A DNA stretch of 64,000 nt from Coleophora flavipennella (GCA_947284805.1 OX369267.1:16180382-16244381); one strand, 5' to 3'. Numbered from the stretch's first letter, positions 1-10,359 are shown. The notes: generated from the sequence alone by a model not told the origin. Translations and numbers: made by a program.

Positions 1-440
1 AAATGAAAAAACCTTTGCGCCATTTTTGGGAAAAAAACTTTTAATTTTTTTTCATTGGAAGTACTCTGAATATTTTGAAAATTAAAAAATCTAAAAAATA
101 CCCCTCGGCGAATAATTTAAATTAAACATCTAGTCCAACGTTTTCTCTGCAAATTGAAGATACGGCCATATACACTAAACACACATAAAACAGACATGCA
201 GTATGCACACGTAGGCAATACACACATATTAAAAATATAGCGTACAAGTGATATGGACTCATTGAATTACTTACGTAGTAGTAGAAATTCAATTATAAAG
301 TGAATTTTTGTAAAAATCTCGGAGTCGATTTTTCGGACGACCACAATATGTACATATTATAACCTTTTACTCCTTCGTCGCTCGAAGGTAATAAAGACGG
401 TGTCAATGTTAAGAAAATAACTGTTTTCGGATAGATAACA
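1..440. other. AT-rich stretch, no gene seen
   Basis: Low-complexity A/T-rich sequence with no convincing ORF, splice pattern or recognisable repeat. I see nothing in it to annotate. Confidence 0.5.
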
Positions 441-445
441 GATAA

Positions 446-1098
446 CGATGATGATATCAGTTCATATACGTCCCCACCGAGGGGCTCGAGCCTACCCTGA
501 ATTAGGGCGATCGGACCTTAGTCGACCAACCCGCACTGGGCCCCAGTGCGGGTTGGTCAACTACAGTCTACACACACAACCTTCGAGTTCCTTCGCAGGT
601 GTGTGCAGGTTTCCTCACGATGTTTTCCTTCACCGTAACAGCGTCGGATAAACGTACAATATGAAATCAAAATTCGAAAACACGGCCGGGTTCCCATTAT
701 GCCGGACCGGCAGATCTCCCGGTCCGGTAAAATTGCCGGAAGGCCTAGTGGCGGTACAAATTGTATGAAGCTATTCACATTATCCCGAGTCCGGCTTTTT
801 CGCCGAGCCCGTCATTTTTACCGAGCGTTTTGTCACTACTAAATGCCGGCAAAATCACCGGACCGGACTAATGTGAACCAGTTCCGGCCCGTGTTTCCCG
901 CCCCGCCCGTGCTCCCCGCACTTCATTCGGCTCGCATTTTCTGTCTTGTGGGATCCGGTGTAATGTGAATACTATTGTCCGGTATCCGGTTTCCGGCAGA
1001 TCTGCCGGTCCGGCATAATGGGAACCGTGGCAGGACTCGAACCACGACCTCCCGGATAGGAGGTAGCGGCCCTTGCCGTTAACTGCGTCTGCCAGATA
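446..1098 (-). mobile_element. SINE-A (tRNA-derived), split by a MITE
   Basis: A tRNA-derived SINE read on the minus strand. The tRNA-like head is at the right (about 1027-1098) and has a perfect pol III B box, GGTTCGAGTCC (complement of 1033-1043). The body continues leftward at 446-680 with the block ACCGAGGGGCTCGAGCC seen in other copies (42.6, 54.2 and 58.9 kb). The two halves are separated by the palindromic MITE at 681-1030; an uninterrupted copy at 2605-2925 shows that they join. The tail at the left is a short GAT-rich repeat. Confidence 0.75.
681..1030. mobile_element. GC-rich palindromic MITE nested in SINE-A
   Basis: Terminal inverted repeats of about 28 bp begin GGTTCCCATTATGCCGGACC at 689 and are mirrored at 999-1026. 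The interior is rich in CCGG and contains further inverted copies of the same motif. No ORF is present. It interrupts SINE-A. The target duplication is unclear because the left end differs by about 4 bp, so superfamily is not assigned. Confidence 0.7.
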
Positions 1099-1318
1099 AC
1101 AGAATGATCGATAATTTCAATATTTCTGCCATAATGGATCACTCATTTCGCTCTTTAATAATACCTATATCGACGACCGACGTCTGGTTGGTCAATGATG
1201 ATGACTGTTTATCTGCGACGACCAATCGCGTGCGATTTTTCAAATTGCGAACAATCAAGATCAATTATCAAAATTATTATTTGTTTACAACCGTAATAAA
1301 AAAACATATATTATAGTC

Positions 1319-1521
1319 AAAGTATATATATATATATATTAGTACTAACATACAGTATGGACACTCCCTGCCAGTCTCTAGATTCCGACCTCACCCCTCA
1401 TCACCTCATTGGTTACCGTTTGGTTGTCGAACGTATAGGATTTCGCCGCCATTTTGTTTGTTCCGTCATTCGTTTTTTAAAATGTCATTTCTGGCCCGTT
1501 GTATGAAGTGTCCAGGGTGTG
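1319..1521 (-). mobile_element. Cac element (unclassified short element)
   Basis: Short non-coding repeat that on its own strand starts CACACCCTGG and ends with a TA-rich stretch and ATACTTT. Related copies lie at 16157-16371 (with a perfect 8-bp target duplication) and from 56807. This copy also supplies the first part of the 336-bp tandem array that follows it. Confidence 0.6.
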
Positions 1522-2742
1522 TTAAATAATGTCCGTCAGTCAGAGAACTGTATTTCATGAACCGTAATAGGTAGACAGTATCATCATTATCATATCAGCT
1601 CGTATACGTCTCCACCGAGGAGCTCGTGCCTACCCTGAATTAGGGCGATCGGGCTTTAGTCGACCACGCGGGCCCAGTGCGGGTTAGTGGACTTCACTCA
1701 CAACCTTCGAGTTTCTTCGCAGGCGTGTGCCGGTTTGATACAGATTGGTTACCGTTTGGTTGTCGAACGTATAGAAGTTCGCCGCCATTTTGGTTGTTCC
1801 GTCATTCGTTCTTTAAAATGTCATTTCTAGCCCGTTGTATGAAGTGTCCAGGGTGTGTTAAATAATGTCCGTCAGTCAGAGAACTGTATTTCATGAACCG
1901 TAATAGGTAGACAGTATCATCATTATCATATCAGCTCGTATACGTCTCCACCGAGGAGCTCGTGCCTACCCTGAATTAGGGCGATCGGGCTTCAGTCGAC
2001 CACGCGGGCCCAGTGCGGGTTAGTGGACTTCACTCACAACCTTCGAGTTTCTTCGCAGGCGTGTGCCGGTTTGATACAGATTGGTTACCGTTTGGTTGTC
2101 GAACGTATAGAAGTTCGCCGCCATTTTGGTTGTTCCGTCATTCGTTCTTTAAAATGTCATTTCTAGCCCGTTGTATGAAGTGTCCAGGGTGTGTTAAATA
2201 ATGTCCGTCAGTCAGAGAACTGTATTTCATGAACCGTAATAGGTAGACAGTATCATCATTATCATATCAGCTCGTATACGTCTCCACCGAGGAGCTCGTG
2301 CCTACCCTGAATTAGGGCGATCGGGCTTCAGTCGTGAGTCGACCACGCGGGCCCAGTGCGGGTTAGTGGACTTCACTCACAACCTTCGAGTTTCTTCGCA
2401 GGCGTGTGCCGGTTTGATACAGATTGGTTACCGTTTGGTTGTCGAACGTATAGAATTTCGCCGCCATTTTGGTTGTTCCGTCATTCGTTCTTTAAAATGT
2501 CATTTCTAGCCCGTTGTATGAAGTGTCCAGGGTGTGTTAAATAATGTCCGTCAGTCAGAGAACTGTATTTCATGAACCGTAATAGGTAGACAGTATCATC
2601 ATTATCATATCAGCTCGTATACGTCTCCACCGAGGAGCTCGTGCCTACCCTGAATTAGGGCGATCGGGCTTCAGTCGACCACGCGGGCCCAGTGCGGGTT
2701 AGTGGACTTCACTCACAACCTACGAGTTTCTTCGCAGGCGTG
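1411..2742. repeat. 336-344 bp tandem array made of Cac element plus SINE-A
   Basis: About four head-to-tail units starting near 1411, 1746, 2082 and 2426. Each unit joins the 3' two-thirds of a Cac element (GGTTACCGTTTGG to GGGTGTG), about 70 bp of linker, and the body of SINE-A, cut in the middle. The array is entered through a complete Cac-element end and left through a complete SINE-A head, so the unit is a fusion of two adjacent repeats. Units are almost identical; the third carries a 7-bp insertion (GTGAGTC). The repeated 62-codon ORFs in it are a by-product of this repetition. Confidence 0.85.
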
Positions 2743-2925
2743 TGCCGGTTTCCTCACGATGTTTTCCTTCAAAGTAATATTTTTTTTAATAATTGACCGT
2801 AAGAGCGTCGCGTCGGATAAACGTACATATGAAATCGAAATTGGAAAACACATTGGTACGTGGAAGGATTCGTACCACGACCTCCCGGACAAGAGGTAGC
2901 GGCCCTTGCCGTTACGCCACAAAGC
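2605..2925 (-). mobile_element. SINE-A, complete copy
   Basis: tRNA-like head on the minus strand at about 2858-2925, with B-box-like GGTACGAATCC and the A-box region TGGCGTAACGG. The body and GAT-rich tail run left into the tandem array. It serves as the reference for the broken copy at 446-1098. Confidence 0.75.
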
Positions 2926-3092
2926 AAATGTATGCAGGGTGAAATTTTTTAACCGCACCTGGAGGGAAAGTAGAAAATTTTACTTAAAGAAAACATTACT
3001 TTATTTCTAAAAATACAAACTGCATTTAAAGGCTTTTGAAAATACGCTTGCCATACCCGGGAATTGAACCTTCTAAAATCCGAAAAAAATAC

Positions 3093-5052
3093 CCCAACCA
3101 GCAAAGACGTCCTATAACAATAACTTACATCACTAAAAAGCTTTTTAAAATATGTATAGCAGCGTCGCGGTGACTAGCTTGTTATATAACAGCGTTTAAT
3201 GAGAAGATTTTGCTCTGTAGTCATACACAGCAAATTTGTTGCATAATTAGGTGATGTAAACGTTTATATCACCTTTTTATACGACATTTATAGAGTAGCA
3301 CTTTACCAGATTTTAATACAGCGATAACAGAGCGATATTAGCGTATAACAGAGTTGGTAAACCCTTTTTTAAAGCAAATCGGTGCAATATACGATTCCAG
3401 GGTAACCTTTATAGTCCCATGCCTATAGCAGCGCCAAAAAATCGACAACAGGACAATTTAGTGTTGTAATGGTATTCCTTATTGTTATTATAGCACTGTG
3501 AATGTTCATGGTTGCTAAAACTCCTTAATAGAGCAATTACGTGATATAACCGAGTTTTATATCACCTCTTTGTAGCTTAATTGAACTATATTAATGTTTT
3601 TCTACCCACTATAACGCAGTGATGTAATAGCTAAATGCTCGTAGTTATAGGACTGATTTACTGTATAAAAGAGTTGGTAGCTCTGTTACATAGCAAAAAC
3701 GGCGTATAAATGCAGTAAAATGCGACACTTAAGAGAGATATACGACCTATAAGAGAGTTTCTTTCACTTTAAAAGAACAAAAATCTGCCATTTTGTCAGC
3801 ACCGTATCGTACATAATTGAAGGGTTCTTTTTATTAATTATGGATTTACGCTAGGTAGGTAGTACAAATAGGTAGGTATTAAGTACTTCCATTATTTTTT
3901 GTGAGCTGGTATGTCTACGATACAGTTAAAAGAAAAAAAAGATTAAGACAACGGACTCGGAATAAGAAAAAAAAATGTATTTATGTGGCATGAGCACAGA
4001 CTTCACATTCATCACAGATGTAATGATCATAAATGGCCGTAATACGACAATCCCTGCACCAGAAATCATTGACGTCTATCAATATTTGCATGTTTTTTTT
4101 GTATGATAAAGTGATTTCGTAAAGTACAATCTGTACTAAGTCCACAGGCAAACATTTTTTCGATAATATAAAATGAGTCAGTGTCCATGGCCATTCCATT
4201 TCATTAAGTTGCTCGAAATCATGTCTAGTAAGAAACTTGTCAACATCCAGTACGATGACCATGGTCGATCTTTTAATTTACACTAAAAAATACAAGAAAA
4301 CATAGTATGTTTTCCGTAATATTATTCCGGTTTTACTATTTACATCGGGAACCCTAATTAAATCTATTATGATATAACAGTTGTCAAAATATCAAGAACT
4401 GTATTGCGGACGTATAGTAGCCACGGAGTTACTATTTCGCACCCTATGCAGCAACTTGGTGTAAAATTAGTTTTTAATTACTTAAAACTCAATAATTCGA
4501 GGGGGGTATTAAAAAAACACCGTTATCATGCATATAATCTATCAGTCAAATTTCATTCACAAGTCAATTTAAGTATCTAACATAATTTACAACGTAACAA
4601 AAATGAATGGTCACGATGATTGTTTCTATCGTTATTATGAATAATATTTTAATATTCTTGTTTTTTCACTCCAAAACTCAAAGATGCAATAGAAGTTCTA
4701 CACGGTTTACCATTTTGTACTATAATAGCGTCGCGGTGGCTCTTACATCACAACTTCGCGCTATAAAAGATTTGTAGTTACTATTATAACACAATTTCGT
4801 GCTATAACAGCATCGCGGTTCCTTTTATACCACTACTTCGCTCTATAACAGCATCGCGATTCTATAGATGTACTCTTCTATAGGTCTAAATGGCATCTAA
4901 ATTGCTGCTACAGCAACACAATAACACCAAATGGCTTTATAAATGCGCCACTTTCGGGTTTATACAACGTTCTTATCACCCTTATGGGACTACCGATTAG
5001 CACCTCTGAATCGTTCTTATCCCTTCTATAGAGCAACGATTTGCTGGTTGGG
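3093..5052. mobile_element. 1.96-kb element with 13-bp terminal inverted repeats
   Basis: Ends are CCCAACCAGCAAA (3093-3105) and its exact complement at 5040-5052. The flanks join to rebuild the repeat that is intact at 5812-6075, so the borders are firm. The interior is AT-rich with many variants of a TATAACAGCGTCGCGGT motif (about 3161, 4727, 4801 and 4838) and small palindromes such as the one at 3249-3274. No clear target duplication and no transposase are visible, so it is probably non-autonomous. It holds one 93-codon ORF (3981-4262, minus). Confidence 0.65.
3981..4262 (-). CDS. Hypothetical 93-aa protein with Cys pairs
   Basis: I do not recognise this protein. The ORF starts in a good context (GACCATGG) and encodes 93 residues. 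The C-terminal third has CRDC, CDEC and a further Cys, spaced like a zinc-ribbon or knuckle; the N-terminal part is amphipathic without a signal peptide. Just upstream on the same strand is a pyrimidine-rich tract ending in TTTTTTAG, which could be a splice acceptor, so this may be a terminal exon. It lies inside the 13-bp-TIR element, so it could be a captured gene piece, an element gene, or chance. Low-complexity content is much lower than in neighbouring shadow ORFs, which is the main reason to keep it. Confidence 0.3.
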   Translation of the reverse strand: MVIVLDVDKFLTRHDFEQLNEMEWPWTLTHFILSKKCLPVDLVQIVLYEITLSYKKNMQILIDVNDFWCRDCRITAIYDHYICDECEVCAHAT

Positions 5053-5552
5053 ACACCTGTACTTTTATGCTATCAATCGAATGGGGGGTCAACGGGACAA
5101 TCATTAGGATCAAATCTCTCTAACAAACATGGTAAATTGAAAGGAAAGGAAAATCATGGATTCCAAACTTATTTTACTGAAACAAACAAAAACGAAGGAA
5201 CTTATTAAATAGTTGCTGAAAATGAACTCCATTTTGTTGAATACACAGATTTATTCTTTTAAATAATTCGTTTCGAGTACCTTATAATAGCGACTTAACT
5301 CATACAGTTTTTTCTATACATCAAAGGTAATTAATTGTTAATCAATCAATATATCTATTTTTATAAAAAAAATGTACGCAATGTGCTTGCCGCTAAAACT
5401 CAGAAACGAGGATCAAGGGAGTGTGGTAGCCCTCTATCCCCAATCCATGAAGAAGGTTCACGTTTTTACTTGAAGGGCGCGATTTCGAAGATTTAAGGGC
5501 TGGAAGTTTCGCCCTTTAGAAATTTTTAAAACGGTCCAGAACATTTAAGAGT

Positions 5553-5567
5553 ATTCAAGAGCATTCC
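5553..5567. promoter_or_regulatory. Heat-shock element, upstream cluster
   Basis: Three adjacent pentamers ATTCA AGAGC ATTCC fit alternating nTTCn/nGAAn with one mismatch, the binding pattern of trimeric HSF. A CCAGAAC block just upstream (5536-5542) is inverted at the downstream cluster, making a large imperfect palindrome. Confidence 0.55.
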
Positions 5568-5580
5568 ACAACAACATCCC

Positions 5581-5615
5581 AGAATACTCTCGAATGTTGT
5601 GGAATGTTCTGGAAG
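5581..5615. promoter_or_regulatory. Heat-shock element array (seven pentamers in register)
   Basis: Seven contiguous 5-bp units alternate nGAAn and nTTCn. The last three, GGAAT GTTCT GGAAG at 5601-5615, are a perfect HSF site; units at 5581 and 5591 also have perfect GAA cores, and those at 5586 and 5596 are one-base variants. The array ends 37 bp before a TATA box, as in hsp70-type promoters. Confidence 0.7.
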
Positions 5616-5652
5616 CCTTTTTTGTATGGGTGGGGCTACCCCTTGCTAGGGG

Positions 5653-5660
5653 TATATAAA
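5653..5660 (+). promoter_or_regulatory. TATA box, TATATAAA
   Basis: TATATAAA preceded by a GC-rich stretch and followed about 30 bp later by ATCATATCAATCAA, a plausible initiation region. It lies about 71 bp before the Helitron 3' end, so the expected transcript leaves the element. Confidence 0.55.
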
Positions 5661-5811
5661 GAAAGATCCGTCGTGGGTTTGAACGTATCATATCAATCAA
5701 CTCCCTGAGCGAAGCCGGGTACCCCAGCTAGTTACTAACATATTTTATCAGTAATCCGATGGACCCTTGAGTATAACCATTGAATTTATAGGTTTAGCTT
5801 TCATGTTTTTT

Positions 5812-6075
5812 TTAACCAGTTGGTTTTGTTGGGGACATTTGATCCTTATGTGTTATGATTGATGTACCGATTGATGCCATAAAAGTACAGGGTGTTATTT
5901 TTTCGAACTTGAGCCGGTTTGATTCCCGGGTTTGTAACAAGCGTATTTTACAAAATCTTTGAATGCAGTTTTGCATCTTTTTAAAAATAAAGGAATGTTT
6001 CCTTTGAGTGAAATTTGCTATCTCCATTTATTAGAGTACTTTCCCTCCAGGTGCGGTTAAAAAATTCCATTCTGT
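5812..6075 (-). repeat. Dispersed repeat, inverted partner of 2938-5130
   Basis: Uninterrupted copy of the repeat split at 3092/5053. It includes GGTTTGATTCCCGGG (5917-5931), a B-box-like motif, and TTTCCCTCCAGGTGCGGTTA. It has no coding capacity. Confidence 0.6.
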
Positions 6076-6136
6076 ATATCTAGAATGTGCTCAAACATGA
6101 TATGAGTCGAAATATTTTTATTGAGTTTTATAGGTA

Positions 6137-6323
6137 CTAGTCGGTGCCCGCGGCTTCGCCCGAGCAGATCCCGATTTCCGGTTCCTTTGCGAATTCTTTC
6201 TTTGCGGATGCCTACGTCGTACATAATTGCTATATGTGTGCCAAATTTAAATCCGATCCGTCCAGCGGTTTGAGCTGTGCTTTGATATACCATTCAGTCA
6301 CCTTTCTTTTTATTATACAGAGA
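6137..6323 (-). mobile_element. Short Helitron, 187 bp
   Basis: On the minus strand it runs from TC (complement of 6322-6323, preceded by A) to CTAG (6137-6140, followed by T). It contains the common block with AGCTCAAACCGCTGGACGGA and ends in a GGGCGAAGCCGCGGGC hairpin region. It belongs to the same family as 54833-55047. Confidence 0.7.
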
Positions 6324-6624
6324 TTAACCTATAAAATCCGCCATGTTTTGATTTTTTTAAATATATATGTATTCTATATGACACGCGGAGTGACACGGGA
6401 CACGAATCTAAAGTCACCACATTTGTCAAAATTGGTTAAATGGTTTAGAAAATACGAGGGAACCGATGGACATACATACAAACATACATATATAGAGTGT
6501 CAAAAACATAACCCTTCTTATTCCGAAGTCGGGTAAAAATACAGACACACATAAAATATGTACCTATACTTACATACATTTCCTGCATGTAAGAATCATA
6601 TCATACCTGTATGTAAAAGAAATG

Positions 6625-6990
6625 TTGTAGGACCCGTTTACGGGGGGGGGGGTTATACTCACCATACTGAAAAACTTTCCCCAAGTAACCCATAGTCAAC
6701 TCTCGAATGGCCCTCCATAAAAAAAACCACAAAATAGGTTGATCAGCTGATCGATTTGTATGAAGGAAAGTAAAAAAAACAAAACAGCCTGGGAGTGCCG
6801 ACAGAACTGAAAACTTGAGAGGTGTCGGTTACGGTAACGGTAACAGTGTCGCGAGTTCAATGGTATTTTCCCATCTCAAAAATACCAAAAGCAACTAAAG
6901 CGATTTCAGCAAAGTCATAGAAAAAAAGTTGTTCAGTATGATGAGCAGAAGCCCCAGTTAACGGGGCCTACACCAATTTTATTACATTTG
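6625..6990. mobile_element. GTGT-MITE copy, degenerate
   Basis: Foldback MITE whose better copies start CAGGGTGTAACAAAATTGG and end in its inverse, flanked by TA. Here both ends are decayed. Landmarks include AACTTTCCCCAAG, the palindrome TGATCAGCTGATCGA and AAGTTGTTCAGTATGATGAG. A poly-G run (about 6643-6652) sits near the left end. TA flanks suggest a Tc1/mariner-type origin. Confidence 0.6.
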
Positions 6991-7109
6991 TATAACTAAT
7001 GTGATTAGATCATACGTTCTGTTTTGAACGGGACTGTCCCTTTATTTCGCACTCAGTCCCGGTGTCCCCGAGGAAAGCTTCGGGACGCAGAAATGTCCAG
7101 TAATTGGAA

Positions 7110-7320
7110 AAGTCTCAAAGGACAACAGTCGAAACTGCGCTCGCTCCGTGCTTGGTATACTATTGAGTGCATACCGTATGACTAAACTACTACGTCATCC
7201 GGTGAGCGGTCGCCAGTCGAGAACTTTACTGCCCAAACACGTTAATCTGTTACACGAGCTATGTGTCCGCCCACTGCCACTTATGTTTAGCGATTCTGTG
7301 AGCCATGTCGGGTTGTCAAC
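7110..7320 (-). pseudogene. RTE-type LINE coding remnant
   Basis: Complement contains the stretch that precedes and includes the conserved AGCTCG block of the RTE C-terminus seen at 49.4 and 52.0 kb, with a close match to 41640-41750. It is broken in all frames. Confidence 0.45.
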
Positions 7321-7606
7321 ATATAAAATCTGTAGTTGATTGAGACGAATTGTCAGTTTCGTCGTAGTTTAAAAAATGTCCCGTTTTGGGTTTTTGAAAA
7401 AATGGTCACGTTATGTATAAACCTGACATGACGAAGTCTGTAAATAAGGCACGCGCCAAGACAGTGTCTAACGTGTTTACTTCATTCCCTATTTACATAC
7501 CAGTAAAGATAAACTGACATGCGGAAAGCAAAAGGCAAACAACGTATAACAAGATAGTATGTACTTCCTATCTGTTTTGTGATAGTACTTTTTTTTAATT
7601 CACAAT

Positions 7607-7905
7607 TGGTAAACCCTTGACAACATCTCACCTGATGGTAAGTGACGATGTTGCGGAAGATGGAAGCGGGCTTACCAAGATTCCCCAACGCAATGGAGAA
7701 CTGGCTATCTTATCTTCATGCCGGAACACACCAATGATATAAACATTGATATTTGGCGGCAAGACTCAGATAAGATGATGGTAATTAGCCAGGCGGGCTT
7801 AGAAAATGCCCTATCACCAACCAAACCGAGTCTTACAATTTACCCCGCCGGGAATCGAATCCGCGACCTCCTGGGTAAAGCCAGTGAACTTTGCCTCTAA
7901 GCTAC
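7607..7905 (-). mobile_element. SINE-B (tRNA-derived)
   Basis: Minus-strand copy of the SINE whose head reads CCTCCGTAGCTCAGAGG, with B box GGATTCGATTCCCGG-like at 7848-7862. Body landmarks are the TTGCCGCCAAATATC-like block and the end AGGTGAGATGTTGTCAAGGG. It belongs to the family best preserved at 62529-62850. Confidence 0.8.
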
Positions 7906-8063
7906 GTACCTATTTTTTGATAGGTAGCTTTTATTTAACTTGCAATGTTTGTATGTATGTATGTATGTTTGTTTAGTTCAAATCTTGTGATCGATTTTAC
8001 AGCGACTTGCAGGGGTCCGATTGAGCTGAAATTTGCATTAAAGCCGTATTCCTGGTGACAATA

Positions 8064-8675
8064 GAGACCCTTTTGGTATTTTGAAGTTGATATGATGATG
8101 AAATTTGGAGGTGGATTCAAGATTCAAGGTCCCATGATCGTCTTTTATTTTTCAATAGAATCGTAGGAAATACAGACTTGTGCTCACCTTTTTAGGGTTC
8201 CGAAGACCCAACGGGTGACCAACGGGACCCTATTACTCCGTCCGTCCGTCACCGGGCTTCATGAACCGTAAGGCGCTTTGCACACGACGGGGCGGGGCGG
8301 GTCGGCCAAATTCGCCGCCAAAGATAGCACAAAGGGAATCCTATACTACCAACGCACATGGAGGACAAAAAGACCGCGCCGCCTCCATGTGCGTTGGTAG
8401 TATAGGATTCCCTTTGTGCTATCTTTGGCGGCGAATTTGACTGACCCGCCCCGCCCTGTCGTGTGCAAAGTGCCTTACGGTTCATGAAGCCCGGTGACGG
8501 ATGGACGGAGTAATAGGGTCCCGTTGGTCACCCGTTGGGTCTTCGGAACCCTAAAAAGGTGAGCACAAGTCTGTATTTCCTACGATTCTATTGAAAAATA
8601 AAAGACGATTCTGGGACCTTGATTCCACCTTCAAATTTCATCATCAGATCAACTTCAAAATACCAAAAGGGTCTC
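8064..8675. repeat. Long hairpin: about 300-bp inverted arms, 17-nt loop
   Basis: Left arm 8064-8364 and right arm 8382-8675 are reverse complements at very high identity, with only scattered substitutions over the inner 250 bp. The loop is 8365-8381. The inner part is GC-rich. Each arm carries a GGGTTCCGAAGACCC-like block reminiscent of the GGGTTCCGTACC repeats at 27.7 and 31.8 kb. The 78-codon ORF across the loop is an effect of the inversion. A transcript would fold into a long dsRNA. Confidence 0.85.
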
Positions 8676-8863
8676 TAGAGGTAGACAGTTGAAATTTTTA
8701 CAGAATGTGTATTTTTGTGGCCGCTGTAACAACTAGTACTAAAAATTAGAAAAAGTGAAAAAGTGAAAAATAAAGAGGGGTCTTTTATGGGTCTTTAGAA
8801 GTATTTTTTAACCGAGTTCATTAAATGAGGAGGTTTCTCAATTCGACCGTAATACCGTATACA

Positions 8864-9052
8864 TATATATATATATATATAGGAGTTTAAGTGTGTGTTC
8901 GCGGATAACTTCTTCGTTTATGAACCGATTTTGATTATTCTTTTTTTGTTGGAAAGGAGATATCCCAAGGGTGGTACCATGATAAAGAAACTCAGGATCT
9001 GATGATGGCATCCCAGAGAAATCGAGGGGAACCTACGAAAATCGTAGTGGCG
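8864..9052 (+). repeat. Dispersed repeat after an (AT)n tract
   Basis: Starts with (AT)n at about 8864-8881, then TTCGCGGATAACTTC, CCGATTTTGAT and GGAAAGGAGATATCCCAAGG. An inverted copy is at 21165-21385. Non-coding; widespread in Lepidoptera as far as I recall, class uncertain. Confidence 0.5.
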
Positions 9053-9551
9053 ACTAGTGCGTTTGTTATATTTTTATTGTATTTTCTAAAGGTATTCAAG
9101 TATTTGCAACTGGTAGTCATCATCCCATGTTGCAGAGCTGATGATGGAAGGTACAACTCCTTAACGGTTAGGAGTTAGAGGATAATTCTTAAAATATTAT
9201 ACGCGGATAAGTAGGTATACAAAGAGACCGGTAGTTGTATTCTTTCAGGTTATTCGTATAAGCTGATAATGGAAGGTGTAACTCCTTAACTTGCATGCTG
9301 CTGAGAAGTCACATGACTCTTTATCAGTTAATGAAACACATGCATTATGATTTGATGATTCCTACTGGCGAGTAAGTGATTGGGTATAACGTTGTTAGAT
9401 AGATAACATTATCACTAAAAATAAAAAAATAAAGTTTAAGAAACTAAAAACCGACATCAAAAAGAAAATACTCAAAAGTATGAAATAATATTTTATACAT
9501 ATAAATACTCGAAATTAACCAACATTAATGAAATCAATTGTAGGTACGAAT

Positions 9552-9675
9552 CAAATTAGGGGACAAAATTTTTTTTTGAGGTCGGTGCCAGCAAAGCGAT
9601 CGAATCTCAACATTGGAAAGGTTAGTAGCTCTGTGCTGGTAACGACCTCAAAAAAAATTTTAGTCTCCTAATTTG
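9552..9675. repeat. Short foldback element
   Basis: Inverted arms of about 50 bp: CAAATTAGGGGACAAAAT at the left and its imperfect complement ending CTCCTAATTTG at the right, plus GAGGTCG...CGACCTC and CCAGCA...TGCTGG inside, around a 35-bp loop. Looks like a small MITE. Confidence 0.6.
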
Positions 9676-9754
9676 GTAACACTTTATTTGATACCTTATG
9701 AAAAAACTGCTTGCTTAGAGAATTGAAGTGGTATCACGTTTCTTGTATTTCTTT

Positions 9755-10090
9755 TTGTGTTAAAGCGGGAATAGTTAAAAACATTTTGTAATAATTGAAA
9801 ACGCTAAACACGTTAAAAAACCGACTTCCATCGCAACAATATAGTACATTTTTGCATTATTATTTTTGGTTTTTGTTATTTTTCTACTAATTAATTATTT
9901 ACTAGTTAATTTACTACACCGATTTTGATAAAATTTATATGGGACCACACGGGACGCACTAGCTTTCAAATAAAAAAAGAATCATAAAAATCGGTTCACT
10001 CAGTCAAAAGTTCTGAGGTAACAAACATTAAAAAAAAAACATACAGACGAATTGAGAACCTCCTCCTTTTTGGAAGTCGCTTGAAAATTT
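9755..10090 (-). repeat. Dispersed repeat ending in AACCGACTTCC
   Basis: Contains CCGATTTTGATAAAATTTATATGGGACC and a poly-A/T-rich segment. Similar blocks occur at 28085-28200 and 43939-44190 in the other orientation. Non-coding tail of an unidentified retroelement. Confidence 0.45.
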
Positions 10091-10359
10091 CAACGTCTAC
10101 CTTTTAACGTTCATGAAGTCATGAAGTACAGCCCACTGACTGGCAGATAGCGGAGATCTAGATAATTCTTAGTTATTATCTTATATTATACTTATATAGA
10201 TAATATGTTGTCACCCTTTGGGTGTACGGAAGCCTGAAAATGTGTTTTCATGATTTTTTTAAAAACTATTAGTACGCCGCATTTGGCTTTTGTATTTGTT
10301 ATTAACACATTTATGGGTCAATGAAGCCTGAAAAAAAATAAAAATAAAAAAAATAATTA

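Larger units (their letters stand above)
2938..5130 (+). repeat. Dispersed repeat, split by a TIR element; inverted partner at 5812-6075
   Basis: The segment 2938-3092 resumes at 5053-5130 after the inserted TIR element. The joined segment matches, in inverse orientation, 5812-6075 (shared blocks TTTTTTAACCGCACCTGGAG, ACATTACTTTATTT-like, CCCGGGAATTGAACC-like and TGTACTTTTATG). The shared GGTTCAATTCC on the minus strand fits a pol III B box, so a SINE origin is possible. The uninterrupted partner shows where the insertion happened. Confidence 0.65.
5354..5731 (+). mobile_element. Non-autonomous Helitron carrying a heat-shock promoter
   Basis: 378-bp element starting TCTATTTTTATAAA directly after an A and ending GAAGCCGGGTACCCCAGCTAG directly before a T, the A|TC...CTAG|T arrangement of Helitrons. 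The start resembles the Helitron at 45782, and the end resembles the common lepidopteran GCGAAGCCGCGGG...AGCTAG terminus (compare 57892). No ORF. The 3' half contains two clusters of heat-shock elements and a TATA box (separate entries) aimed at the 3' end, so a transcript would run out into flanking DNA. Confidence 0.7.

Noticed and set aside
8249..8485. 78-codon ORF across the hairpin loop
   Set aside because: Arises from the inverted repeat; not independent evidence of coding.
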